Assembly: GCF_003148625.1 (NCBI RefSeq)
Contig: NZ_QGGO01000014.1
Span: 62,001 to 126,000, forward strand
Reading direction: 5' to 3'
DNA: 64,000 nucleotides
Origin: Arcicella aurantiaca
Lineage (GTDB): Bacteria; Bacteroidota; Bacteroidia; Cytophagales; Spirosomataceae
Shown: piece by piece, positions 26,820 to 35,209 of the stretch
How positions within the stretch are numbered: the stretch's first letter is position 1
Layout: each line of letters starts with the position of its first letter
The notes under the pieces: generated by a model
Told to the model about the DNA's origin: nothing
Databases searched by the model: none
Seen by the model: only the letters and a program-made list of their open reading frames with translations
Position numbers and translations under genes: made by a program

Positions 26820-28043
26820 TTATCTTTTTCCTGTAAAAAAAGTATAAGTTCCGATGGCGTAATATTGAAGTGTTGAACCGTGTGTACCACCTTTTGTGGT
26901 AAATAAAGTAACTTTCCCCCCCTTTGCTTTCATAGCTTTTTCGGCAGTGACAGAATTATTGTAAAAAACTTGTTGGTCAGCGTCACCATGATATAATTGA
27001 GTTTCGGTTTGGGGAGCCCAGTCAAAAACATCATTGTCTTTCACCGCATTTAAAAAAGCGGTATCTGTTCCATCGTTGACTGCCTTTTTGAAAGTCTCAT
27101 TGATAGCTAAATTAAAACTGACACCTACATTTGCGTTATTTCCATTCGCTTGAATATCAGTAGCGTAAGGTTCTTTGAAATAGGTATTCATCAAACGATT
27201 TAATCCATAAACTCGGTTATACGTTTGAGTAACCCAAATATACAATTGATTGTATGCTGGAATGGCATGAGTTGTAGTGTTAAACAAGTCTTTCATAAAC
27301 TGAGATTTATTGTAAGCCCCTGCTCCACAAGAAGATGCAACTAAATTAAACTCTGTCGGAAATTGCTCTTCAATCTTTTTTTGTAAAGACATTGTGGCAA
27401 AACCACCTTGAGAATATCCTGTAATCATCAGTTTTTTATTCCAATTTACCTTTTCGTTCGCTAAAAATTCAGATGATGCTCTAATCATATCTAAACTGGC
27501 TTGTGCCAAACTTTCACGATGTTCGTAAGGATGTTGAATACTTTTGGAAACTCCATAACCAATATAGTCGGGACAAGCAATGATATATCCGTTTGAGCCA
27601 AAAATTGAAGCAATTGAATAGGCTTCGCTACTTGGCTGGTAGTTTGAGGGTGCTTGCGTGTCAGTTCTGATAGTTCCATGTTGTTGGCTTATCATTGGCA
27701 GAGCTTCTGAAGTAGAAGGAATAATTAAAGCCCCCGAAGCTTGAATTTCAGTCCCATCAATATTTTTTGTCTTATAAATGATTTTGTAAGCCTTAATATT
27801 ATATTTCAAGAGAGAGTTTACAAAAAATGTTATTTCAGGACTACTTAAATCTGAATCTAAAGCATTAGCCCGAGTCTGTAAAGCGGTTTTGGAATACTCT
27901 CCTATCAGAGTGCTACTTACCAAATATTGATTTTGTTGAGGAGTTGGGTCTGACGTTTTTCCACAACCATTCAGTAGAACAAAGGCAATTGGAAGAATCA
28001 GATAGTAAATTTTGAATTTGTTAAAAATTGATGTCATTTTCAT
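26820..28043 (-). CDS. Lipoprotein alpha/beta hydrolase
   Basis: 407 residues. 'FVLLNGCGK' forms a lipobox with lipidated C27. The hydrolase fold carries nucleophile Ser in 'ITGYSQGGFA', a charge-relay Asp in 'YHGDADQQV' and the His in 'GGTHGSTLQ'; 'QQHGTIRTDTQAP' and 'ACPDYIGYGVS' are typical of the secretory lipase/esterase branch. Probably an outer-membrane-anchored esterase or peptidase; the substrate is unknown. It is convergent with the large dehydrogenase and divergent from the GNAT gene. Confidence 0.8.
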   Translation of the reverse strand: MKMTSIFNKFKIYYLILPIAFVLLNGCGKTSDPTPQQNQYLVSSTLIGEYSKTALQTRANALDSDLSSPEITFFVNSLLKYNIKAYKIIYKTKNIDGTEIQASGALIIPSTSEALPMISQQHGTIRTDTQAPSNYQPSSEAYSIASIFGSNGYIIACPDYIGYGVSKSIQHPYEHRESLAQASLDMIRASSEFLANEKVNWNKKLMITGYSQGGFATMSLQKKIEEQFPTEFNLVASSCGAGAYNKSQFMKDLFNTTTHAIPAYNQLYIWVTQTYNRVYGLNRLMNTYFKEPYATDIQANGNNANVGVSFNLAINETFKKAVNDGTDTAFLNAVKDNDVFDWAPQTETQLYHGDADQQVFYNNSVTAEKAMKAKGGKVTLFTTKGGTHGSTLQYYAIGTYTFFTGKR

Positions 28044-28165
28044 TATATTTTGATACTTGAGTTTAACGTTTTTTTTAGGACATTTGATACATATTCAACT
28101 TACTCATTTTTAAAATGGTTCAATGCTGAATCAGAATTGAACACTCACAAAAATAAGATATTACC

Positions 28166-28600
28166 ATGACTATTCTTGAAGCCTCTAAAAAACATTTACC
28201 TCAAATATTGCGTCTATACGCAGAAGTATTAGACAAAGGCGAAGTTCTTTCAATTACTGATGCGGAAAAGCTATTTGATAAAATGGCAGATTATCCAAAT
28301 TATAAAATTTACGTAGCCGAAATTGACAATCAAGTTGTTGGCACTTTTGCATTATTAATTATGGATAATCTTGCTCACATTGGTACTCCGTCAGGAATCA
28401 TTGAAGATGTGGTGGTCGATACCGATTTTCAAGGTCAAGGAATTGGAAAATCAATGATGAACTTTGCCCTTAACAAAGGTCGGCAATTTGGATGCTACAA
28501 AATGGTATTATCAAGCAATTTAAAGCGAATTGAGGCACATCAATTTTACGAAAATTTAGGCTTTGAAAAACACGGTTTTAGTTACAAAATAAATCTTTAG
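28166..28600 (+). CDS. GNAT-family N-acetyltransferase
   Basis: A 144-residue GNAT protein. 'GIIEDVVVDTDFQGQGIGKSMMNFAL' has motif A with the Q/RxxGxG/A acetyl-CoA loop, and 'CYKMVLSSNLKRIEAHQFYENLGFEKHGFSYKI' is motif B. Length and order are typical. The acceptor cannot be predicted. Transcribed alone. Confidence 0.88.
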   Translation: MTILEASKKHLPQILRLYAEVLDKGEVLSITDAEKLFDKMADYPNYKIYVAEIDNQVVGTFALLIMDNLAHIGTPSGIIEDVVVDTDFQGQGIGKSMMNFALNKGRQFGCYKMVLSSNLKRIEAHQFYENLGFEKHGFSYKINL

Positions 28601-28745
28601 CTATAATAGTGTAAGTAACATTTAACTGGCTTATTCTCTTTTGTCTAATACAAGTGAGTAAATTATTGGCTCATTCTTCTTTCAAGTTTTATAAAATAAT
28701 TCATATTTATTCTTTGATTGATAATTTAATCTAAAAAAAACAGGA

Positions 28746-28775
28746 TTGTTTTTTTGGTTTAATATTCTATATTTA
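28746..28775 (+). promoter_or_regulatory. Bacteroidota-type promoter of the oxidoreductase operon
   Basis: A TTG at 28746-28748 is followed after 19 bases by TATATTTA at 28768-28775, fitting the Bacteroidota -33 TTG / -7 TAnnTTTG pattern with one mismatch. Transcription would start near 28782, just ahead of the LacI-type operator and about 75 nt before the gene. Confidence 0.5.
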
Positions 28776-28794
28776 CAATCATTTGCAATATTTA

Positions 28795-28808
28795 TGCAAT
28801 CGGTTTAA
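28795..28808. promoter_or_regulatory. LacI-type operator upstream of the Gfo/Idh/MocA operon
   Basis: TGCAATCGGTTTAA contains the AAnCGnTT core of LacI-family operators and matches the reverse complement of the operator at 38656-38669 (TGCAATCGGTTGCA) in 12 of 14 positions. It lies just downstream of the predicted promoter, suited to repression. Confidence 0.55.
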
Positions 28809-28855
28809 ATTCCACTTCTTGAAAAGTAAATCCAACTTAATAATCTTAAATAATT

Positions 28856-30277
28856 ATGAATAAAGACCCCAATAACGCCATATCAAGAAGAAAATTTCTT
28901 GATTTAAGCACGAAAGGAATTTTAGCAAGCAGTGCCATTATAAGTGGATTCCCAACTATTTTACCTGCCTCTGTTTTTGGTAAAAATGCTCCAAGCAATC
29001 GGATAAATATCGGTGCAATTGGCGTTGGTAGAATCTCACGTGGACATGATATGCCGGGAGTTTGGAAATATGATAATGCACAAATTACCGCAGTCTGTGA
29101 TTTGGATAGTAATCGTGTAAAATCTGCTCAAGATTTAGTGAATGGGTATTATACAAAAAAAACAGGTAAAGATTTTAAAGGCGTAAAGGGCTACGACCAT
29201 TATCAAGATTTATTAGCGAACAAAGATATTGACGCTGTTTTAGTAAGTACGCCCGACCATTGGCACGCTCCTATCGTAATCCATGCAGTTGGTGCAGGAA
29301 AAGACGTTTATATGCAAAAACCTGCTTCATTGACCATCGCAGAAGGCAGAATGATGTCGGATGCCGTTAAAGCATCGGGAAGAATTGTTCAAGTGGGTAG
29401 TCAGCAACGTTCTGCTTATCAATTTAGATATGCGGCAGAATTAGTAAGAAATGGTAGAATTGGGAAATTACAAAGAGTCTATGTTGGCTTACCCGGTGAC
29501 CCATCAGGAGATGAAGAGCCACAAATGCCAATTCCTAAAAATCTAAACTATGATATGTGGCTGGGAACAACGCCAGAAGTGTATTATACCGAAAAAAGAG
29601 TTCACCCAAATGTAGGATTTGACCGCCCCGGTTGGTTACGTTGTGAACAATTTGGTGCAGGAATGATTACGGGTTGGGGGGCTCACCATATCGACTCTGC
29701 CCACTGGGCTATGAATACAGAATATACAGGGCCAGTTGAAATTTGGGGGAAAGCCGATTTTCCTAAAAGTGGTTTATGGAATGTTCACGGAATTTTCAGA
29801 ACAGAAGCACTTTACGAAAATGGCGTACAAATGACGGTAACGAACGAAATTGCCAATGGAATCCGTTTTGAAGGAACTGAAGGTTGGATTTTTGTTTCTC
29901 GTGGTGATTCAGCCGTAACCACAAGCGACCCAATTGCTAAACAAAACGCCGCTAAGAAATTAGATGCAAGCGACCCGAAATTATTAACTTCTGTAATTGG
30001 ACCAAACGAAATTCATTTGCCAGAAAGCAATGACCATCATGGTAATTGGCTTGACAGCATCGTTACCAGACGAGAACCCCTCGCTCCCGCTGAAATTGGT
30101 CATCGTTCATGTTCAGCTTGTTTGTTGCACCATGCTGCCATGAAACTAAATCGTAAACTTTATTGGAATCCTAAAACTGAAAAATTCAAAAATGACGATG
30201 AAGCCAATAAATTATTAGCCAGAGAACAGAGAGCTCCGTATGCCATTAAAGTGGCAAAAACTGCCAAGAAAAAATAA
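28856..30277 (+). CDS. Tat-exported Gfo/Idh/MocA oxidoreductase
   Basis: 473 residues. The N-terminus 'ISRRKFLDLSTKGILASSAI' is a twin-arginine signal. The Rossmann domain begins 'RINIGAIGVGRISRGHD', followed by 'AVCDLDSNRVKSAQ', 'DAVLVSTPDHWHAP' and the 'YMQKPASLTIAEGR' segment with the conserved K-P pair. The C-terminal domain has 'HIDSAHWAMNTEYTGPVEIWG', a family signature. Such NAD(P)-dependent enzymes act on sugars, possibly in the periplasm. It is the first of three related genes with 18-nt and 1-nt gaps. Confidence 0.87.
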   Translation: MNKDPNNAISRRKFLDLSTKGILASSAIISGFPTILPASVFGKNAPSNRINIGAIGVGRISRGHDMPGVWKYDNAQITAVCDLDSNRVKSAQDLVNGYYTKKTGKDFKGVKGYDHYQDLLANKDIDAVLVSTPDHWHAPIVIHAVGAGKDVYMQKPASLTIAEGRMMSDAVKASGRIVQVGSQQRSAYQFRYAAELVRNGRIGKLQRVYVGLPGDPSGDEEPQMPIPKNLNYDMWLGTTPEVYYTEKRVHPNVGFDRPGWLRCEQFGAGMITGWGAHHIDSAHWAMNTEYTGPVEIWGKADFPKSGLWNVHGIFRTEALYENGVQMTVTNEIANGIRFEGTEGWIFVSRGDSAVTTSDPIAKQNAAKKLDASDPKLLTSVIGPNEIHLPESNDHHGNWLDSIVTRREPLAPAEIGHRSCSACLLHHAAMKLNRKLYWNPKTEKFKNDDEANKLLAREQRAPYAIKVAKTAKKK

Positions 30278-30295
30278 CTTTCCTTTTAAAATATA

Positions 30296-31663
30296 ATGAC
30301 TAAATTTTCAAGCAAAATAACTTTGGGATTATCCTTACTTTCAACGGTAGGATATTCCCAAGCCATAAAAGAGTTCAAATTAATTACGCTCGACCCAGGG
30401 CATTTTCATGCGGCATTGGTTCAGAAAAATATGTACCCAGAAGTTAATCCGCAGGTACACGTTTACGCCCCTGCGGGTGCAGATGTCAATTTTCATTTAG
30501 ACAGAATCAACTCCTACAATAGCCGAAAAGAGCAACCAACAAATTGGCAAGAAAAAGTTTATACTGGTAGCGATTATTTTCAAAAAATGTTAGCAGAAAA
30601 GGCAGGAAACATTGTCGTGATAGCTGGCAATAATCGCATCAAAGCTGACTATTTGGAAAAATCAGTAAATGCAGGATTTAACGTTTTGGCAGATAAACCT
30701 ATGATTATCAATGGGAAGGATTTTGAAAAATTGAAAAAAACATTCAAAGATGCTGCTCAGAAAAAGGTTTTATTGTACGATATTATGACAGAACGTTATG
30801 AAATTAGCACCATGCTTCAACGTGAATTTTCATTACTATCTGCTGTGTTTGGAAAACTTGAAAAAGGAACTTTAGAAAATCCTGCCGTTACGAAAGAAAG
30901 TGTTCACCATTTCTATAAATATGTTTCAGGGAGTGTTCTCACTCGTCCATCATGGTTTATGGATGTGAATCAACAAGGCGAAGGAATTGTCGATGTTACT
31001 ACTCACTTAGTAGATTTAATTCAATGGGAATGTTTCCCGAACCAAGTAATTGATTATCAAAAAGATATTAAAATAGACGAAGCCCACCATTGGACGACAG
31101 ACATGACTTTAAGTCAGTTTAAGAGTATCACAAAAACGCAAAATTTCCCTGATTATTTAAAGAAAGATGTTGTGAAGGATACTTTGTTAAAAGTATTTTC
31201 AAACGGAGAAATTAACTATCAATTAAAAGGAGTTCATGCAAAAGCATCAGTAATTTGGTCGTTTAAAGCACCAGAAGGCGGAGGTGACACGCATTATTCA
31301 ATTATGCGTGGTACAAAAGCAAATTTGGTAATTCGTCAAGGAAAGGAGCAAAACTATAAGCCAACATTGTACATCGAACCGATTGCTAATTCTCAACAAT
31401 ATGAAAATGAGTTAATGCAAAATTTAAAACTCATTCAAGCGAAGTTCCAAGGTATTGAATTAAAGAAAAACGAGAAAGGTTGGGAAGTAGAAATCCCCGA
31501 AAAATACAAAGAAGGTCATGAGGCACATTTTGGTAGAGTAACCGAGAAATATTTCGAATATCTCAAGAAAGGTAAATTACCAAGTTGGGAAGTACCAAAT
31601 ATGATTGCCAAATATTACACAACAACTCAAGCCTTAAAAATGGCTCAAAAAGGAAAAAAATAA
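30296..31663 (+). CDS. Exported oxidoreductase-like protein (putative oxidoreductase C-terminal domain family)
   Basis: 455 residues with an N-terminal signal (FSSKITLGLSLLSTVGYSQA). 'KLITLDPGHFHAALVQKNMY' and 'VNAGFNVLADKPMIING' resemble a diverged Gfo/Idh/MocA Rossmann domain, and the C-terminal part ('LWxxTTHLVDLIQWECF'-like, 'IDEAHHWTTDMTLSQF') belongs to the Bacteroidota family named for its putative oxidoreductase C-terminal domain. The classical GxGxxG dinucleotide loop is not obvious, so it could be non-catalytic or use a bound cofactor differently. Lies in the middle of the three-gene operon. Confidence 0.78.
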   Translation: MTKFSSKITLGLSLLSTVGYSQAIKEFKLITLDPGHFHAALVQKNMYPEVNPQVHVYAPAGADVNFHLDRINSYNSRKEQPTNWQEKVYTGSDYFQKMLAEKAGNIVVIAGNNRIKADYLEKSVNAGFNVLADKPMIINGKDFEKLKKTFKDAAQKKVLLYDIMTERYEISTMLQREFSLLSAVFGKLEKGTLENPAVTKESVHHFYKYVSGSVLTRPSWFMDVNQQGEGIVDVTTHLVDLIQWECFPNQVIDYQKDIKIDEAHHWTTDMTLSQFKSITKTQNFPDYLKKDVVKDTLLKVFSNGEINYQLKGVHAKASVIWSFKAPEGGGDTHYSIMRGTKANLVIRQGKEQNYKPTLYIEPIANSQQYENELMQNLKLIQAKFQGIELKKNEKGWEVEIPEKYKEGHEAHFGRVTEKYFEYLKKGKLPSWEVPNMIAKYYTTTQALKMAQKGKK

Positions 31664-31664
31664 C

Positions 31665-32813
31665 ATGGAAAATAATCGTAGAAATTTCTTAAAAAACAGT
31701 TTAACAGGTGCGGCAGGAATTGTACTTTCTCCAAGTATTATTCAAGATATTTCGGCAAAATCGACACAAATTGAAGTACCCAATATTATCAAAAATATTG
31801 CTCCAAGAATTAAATTTTCAGTAATTGGTATCAATCACTCCCATATTTATGGAATGGTAGAAGCCGTTAGTCGTGGTGGTGGTGAGTTAGTGGCTGTTTA
31901 TGCGAAAGAAGCTGATTTATTAGCAAATTTTGTTAAGAAATATCCTCAAGTAAAACAGGTCAAAGATGAAAAAGAAATTTTGGAAGATAATTCAATTCAA
32001 TTGATTTTAACTTCTGGAATTGCCAGTAAAAGAGCTCAATTAGGTATTAGAGCCATGAAAAACGGAAAAGACTTTTTATCAGACAAACCTGGCATTACCA
32101 CACTTGAAGATTTGGCAGAAGTTAGAAAAGTACAAAAAGCTACCAAACGTATTTATTCAATTATGTTCAGTGAGCGTTTTGAAAACAAAGCGACTGTGAG
32201 AGCAGGTGAGTTGGTAAAAGCAGGAGCCATTGGTAAAGTTGTACAAACTATTGGTATGGGTCCTCATAAAATGAATACGAAGAGTCGTCCAGAATGGTTT
32301 TTTGATAAAAATAAATTTGGTGGAATTATCACAGATATTGGTTCTCACCAATGCGACCAATTTTTATTCTTTACAGGTTCAACAAAGGCAGAAGTTGTTT
32401 CTTCACAAATTGGCAATGTAAATCACCCAGAATTTCCTCTTTTTGAAGACTTTGGCGACTTGATGTTGAGAGGTGATAAAGGAACAGGTTATATCAGAGT
32501 TGACTGGTTTACACCTGATGGACTAAAAACTTGGGGCGATGGTAGATTAACAATTTTGGGAACAGAAGGCTATATTGAAATTCGTAAAAATATAGATATT
32601 GCCAATCGTGATAATGGAAGTAATCTTTATTTGGTGAATAACAAAGAAACCAAATATATTGATTGTAATGGAGACACTTTACCTTTTGGTGGGCAATTAG
32701 TAGATGATATTGTGAATAGAACTGAAACTGCGATGACGCAAGAGCATTGTTTTTTAGCCACTGAATTATCTTTAAAAGCTCAAAAATTTGCTAAAAAATT
32801 AGCGTTAAAATAA
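31665..32813 (+). CDS. Tat-exported Gfo/Idh/MocA oxidoreductase
   Basis: 382 residues. 'NNRRNFLKNSLTGAAGIVLSP' is a twin-arginine signal; 'KFSVIGINHSHIYGMVEAV' opens the Rossmann domain and 'LSDKPGITTLEDLAEV' has the K-P motif. 'GGIITDIGSHQCDQFLFF' in the C-terminal domain corresponds to the catalytic-His segment of the family. It starts 1 nt after the preceding stop and ends the operon in a hairpin. Substrate unknown; probably a secreted sugar derivative given the two neighbours. Confidence 0.85.
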   Translation: MENNRRNFLKNSLTGAAGIVLSPSIIQDISAKSTQIEVPNIIKNIAPRIKFSVIGINHSHIYGMVEAVSRGGGELVAVYAKEADLLANFVKKYPQVKQVKDEKEILEDNSIQLILTSGIASKRAQLGIRAMKNGKDFLSDKPGITTLEDLAEVRKVQKATKRIYSIMFSERFENKATVRAGELVKAGAIGKVVQTIGMGPHKMNTKSRPEWFFDKNKFGGIITDIGSHQCDQFLFFTGSTKAEVVSSQIGNVNHPEFPLFEDFGDLMLRGDKGTGYIRVDWFTPDGLKTWGDGRLTILGTEGYIEIRKNIDIANRDNGSNLYLVNNKETKYIDCNGDTLPFGGQLVDDIVNRTETAMTQEHCFLATELSLKAQKFAKKLALK

Positions 32814-32831
32814 GAAGAGTTTTCATATCTT

Positions 32832-32873
32832 AAATACGAAAAACCAACTCATAAAAGTTGGTTTTTCGTATTT
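32832..32873. terminator. Bidirectional terminator between convergent genes
   Basis: A perfect 18-bp stem (AAATACGAAAAACCAACT with AGTTGGTTTTTCGTATTT) around a 6-nt loop lies between the oxidoreductase stop (32813) and the GH43 stop (32888). A- and T-rich arms give a U-run in both directions. Confidence 0.85.
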
Positions 32874-32887
32874 AAACAGCATAACTT

Positions 32888-33925
32888 TTACTTATAAGCA
32901 TCAATAGTCTGTATTGTTCCGTCGGGGTTATATTTCAATTCTGTCACTTTTACATTTCGTAAATGTGTTTGACCAGACAATTGAACATCGTGATAAAACA
33001 AATACCATTTTCCATCTTTTTCGATAATAGAATGGTGATTTGTCCAACCTTGAACAGGTTTTAGAACTACCCCTTTATAAGTAAAAGGTCCATACGGATT
33101 GTCGCCAATGGCATAACAAATATTATGTGTGTCGCCCGTAGAATATGAAAAATAATATTTACCATTGTATTTGTGTACCCATGCCGCTTCAAAAAAACGT
33201 TTATCATTATTCGCTTCTTTAAATAAATTTCCCTTATCATCTACAATTTTTACTTCTTTCACTCCCTCCACAAAATGTTTCATATCGTGCGACAGTTTGG
33301 CAATTCTGGGCAAATGAGCCAATTCTTCCTTCTTTGCTCCTTCTGCGTTGGCTTGATATTGATTGTCTTTCCATCTTTGTAATTGTCCTCCAGAAATTCC
33401 TCCAAAATAAATATAATAGCTTCCATCTGAATCTTTAAAAACGGCTGGGTCAATACTATAACTTCCTTCAATTGGCAACGACTCAGCTTTAAACGGTCCT
33501 ACTGGATTTTTACTACTTGCTACGCCAATTCTAAAAATATCATCTTTATCTTTTACAGGAAAATACAAATAGTATGTTCCTTTTTTGAAAGTTGCATCAG
33601 GAGCCCAAAGCTGGCGTTTTGCCCAAGGAATATCCTTAATTGACAAAGCAACGCCATTATCTTTCACTTTCCCTCCAATTTTATCCATCGACAAAACACG
33701 AAAATCTTTCATATCGAAATGATTACCGTCTGCATCAGCTTTTACACCCGACTCAATATCATGTGATGGATACACATAAATTTTCCCATTGAAAACATGG
33801 GCAGATGGGTCAGCAGTAAAAATATGGCTTACCAAAGGTTGTGAAATTGGTTTTCTACCTTCTTGCTGAGCGTTTAGGCTTAGCGGTAATATTATTGATA
33901 AAAGAGATAAACAAGTTTGTTTCAT
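32888..33925 (-). CDS. Exported glycoside hydrolase family 43 enzyme
   Basis: 345 residues with a signal peptide (TCLSLLSIILPLSLNAQQ). The five-bladed propeller carries the three GH43 acids: general-base Asp in 'TADPSAHVFNG', pKa-modulating Asp in 'YSIDPAVFKDSDG', and acid Glu in 'RFFEAAWVHKYNGKYYFSY'. Repeated 'G.YYLYF/YFGG' strands are typical. GH43 enzymes are mainly beta-xylosidases or arabinofuranosidases. With the neighbouring GH67 and uxuA genes it fits glucuronoxylan breakdown. It starts 49 nt after the SDR gene. Confidence 0.88.
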   Translation of the reverse strand: MKQTCLSLLSIILPLSLNAQQEGRKPISQPLVSHIFTADPSAHVFNGKIYVYPSHDIESGVKADADGNHFDMKDFRVLSMDKIGGKVKDNGVALSIKDIPWAKRQLWAPDATFKKGTYYLYFPVKDKDDIFRIGVASSKNPVGPFKAESLPIEGSYSIDPAVFKDSDGSYYIYFGGISGGQLQRWKDNQYQANAEGAKKEELAHLPRIAKLSHDMKHFVEGVKEVKIVDDKGNLFKEANNDKRFFEAAWVHKYNGKYYFSYSTGDTHNICYAIGDNPYGPFTYKGVVLKPVQGWTNHHSIIEKDGKWYLFYHDVQLSGQTHLRNVKVTELKYNPDGTIQTIDAYK

Positions 33926-33974
33926 TGAAACTGGGTATTAAGTTTTAAGAAATAAGAACTCAACAGGCATTATT

Positions 33975-34763
33975 TTAGAATCCAATAGAATTTCCACCAT
34001 CAACAGGCAAAGATGCACCCGTAATATAAGCTGCGGCTTCTGAAGCTAAAAAAACGGCTGCCCAACCAATATCGGCAGGTTTACCAAACTTTGCCATTGG
34101 AGTACGATTTAAGGCACGATTCATACGGTCAGGGTCGCTTCCCATAGCAGTTTTCATCATACTTGTTTCGATAAATCCTGGGGCGATAGCGTTAATTCTC
34201 ACATTAAATTTTGAAAACTCAGAAGCCAAGACTTTTACCATTCCCTCCACACCCGACTTTGAAGCGGCATAAGCCACCACACGGTCGATACCATAATATG
34301 CCGCCATTGAAGAAATCATTAAAATTGACCCACTCTGACGAGCAACCATTCCTTTGGCAACGGCACGTGTCAAGGTGAAAACCGCACTTAAATTTGTATG
34401 AATAATTCGATTAAAATCTTCATCGGTAACTTCTAATGCAGGTTTTTTCATGTTAATTCCAGCATTATTTACCAAAATATCAATTGTTCCAAATCGGCTT
34501 TCAATTTCAGTAACTAAGCCTTCTAATTTATCTAATTCGGTTACATCATTCACAACATAATGAGCGTTTTTACCCAATTTATCAGTTGCTTCCTTTAAAG
34601 CAAATTCTCTTCTTCCTGTAATGACAACAGTAGCCCCCGAAGCGACCATACATTCTGCAATGTCGAAACCTATACCGCTACCACCACCTGTAATTAAAGC
34701 AATTTTTCCATTTAATGAAAAAATATTAGCAAAAATTGAGTTATTATTTTCTATTGAATCCAC
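33975..34763 (-). CDS. SDR, probably D-mannonate oxidoreductase (fructuronate reductase) type
   Basis: A 262-residue classical SDR: 'TGGGSGIGFDIA' nucleotide loop, 'VITGRREFAL' (Arg suggests NADP or mixed use), 'LVNNAGINMKK', catalytic Ser in 'MISSMAAYYG' and 'YAASK', 'LPVDGGNS' at the end. Generic homology is to gluconate 5-dehydrogenase/KduD types. In a locus with alpha-glucuronidase and mannonate dehydratase, fructuronate-to-mannonate reduction (as in the SDR-type UxuB/YjmF of Bacillus) is the best reading, by context only. It is separated from the GH67 gene by a 446-bp repeat region. Confidence 0.75.
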   Translation of the reverse strand: MDSIENNNSIFANIFSLNGKIALITGGGSGIGFDIAECMVASGATVVITGRREFALKEATDKLGKNAHYVVNDVTELDKLEGLVTEIESRFGTIDILVNNAGINMKKPALEVTDEDFNRIIHTNLSAVFTLTRAVAKGMVARQSGSILMISSMAAYYGIDRVVAYAASKSGVEGMVKVLASEFSKFNVRINAIAPGFIETSMMKTAMGSDPDRMNRALNRTPMAKFGKPADIGWAAVFLASEAAAYITGASLPVDGGNSIGF

Positions 34764-34805
34764 GTTATTTCTAATGTTATTTATGTTTATTTTTAATATT
34801 TTGAT

Positions 34806-35209
34806 ACCTGTATTTTGGTTAATTGTTATTGGTTAATTGGTTATTGGTTATTGGGAATTAGTTAATTGGTTATTGGTATTCGTGAGCTGGGAATATATTT
34901 AAACCTTGCTAATCATTATTTAATCCTTGCTAATCATTATCATTGTCAATTCCTTTAACTATACTTTTTAGTATGTGGATATATATAACCAGTAACCAAT
35001 TCCCAATTAACCAGTAACCAATTAACCAGTAACCTATTCCCAATTAACCAGTAACCTATTCCCAATTAACCAGTAACCTATTCCCAATTAACCAGTAACC
35101 AATTCCCAATTAACCAGTAACCTATTCCCAATTAACCAGTAACCTATTCCCAATTAACCAGTAACCAATTCCCAATTAACCAATAACCAATTCACCAGTA
35201 ACCAATAAC
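34806..35209. repeat. Inverted tandem-repeat region (TTAATTGGTTATTGG words and 22-bp units)
   Basis: At 34813-34880 words of the type TTAATTGGTTATTGG are repeated on the plus strand. From about 34987 to 35209 the complementary sequence occurs as roughly ten copies of a ~22-bp unit (CAATTAACCAGTAACCTATTCC, with AATT/TATT variants). The two blocks are inverted around a ~105-bp unique centre that contains a doubled CTTGCTAATCATTAT. The right block touches the GH67 stop codon (0 nt). No gene is seen in the 446-bp gap. Confidence 0.85.

Noticed and set aside
34987-35209. Possible CRISPR or origin iterons
   Set aside because: The 22-bp units are contiguous without spacers, and no replication gene or DnaA-box cluster lies nearby.
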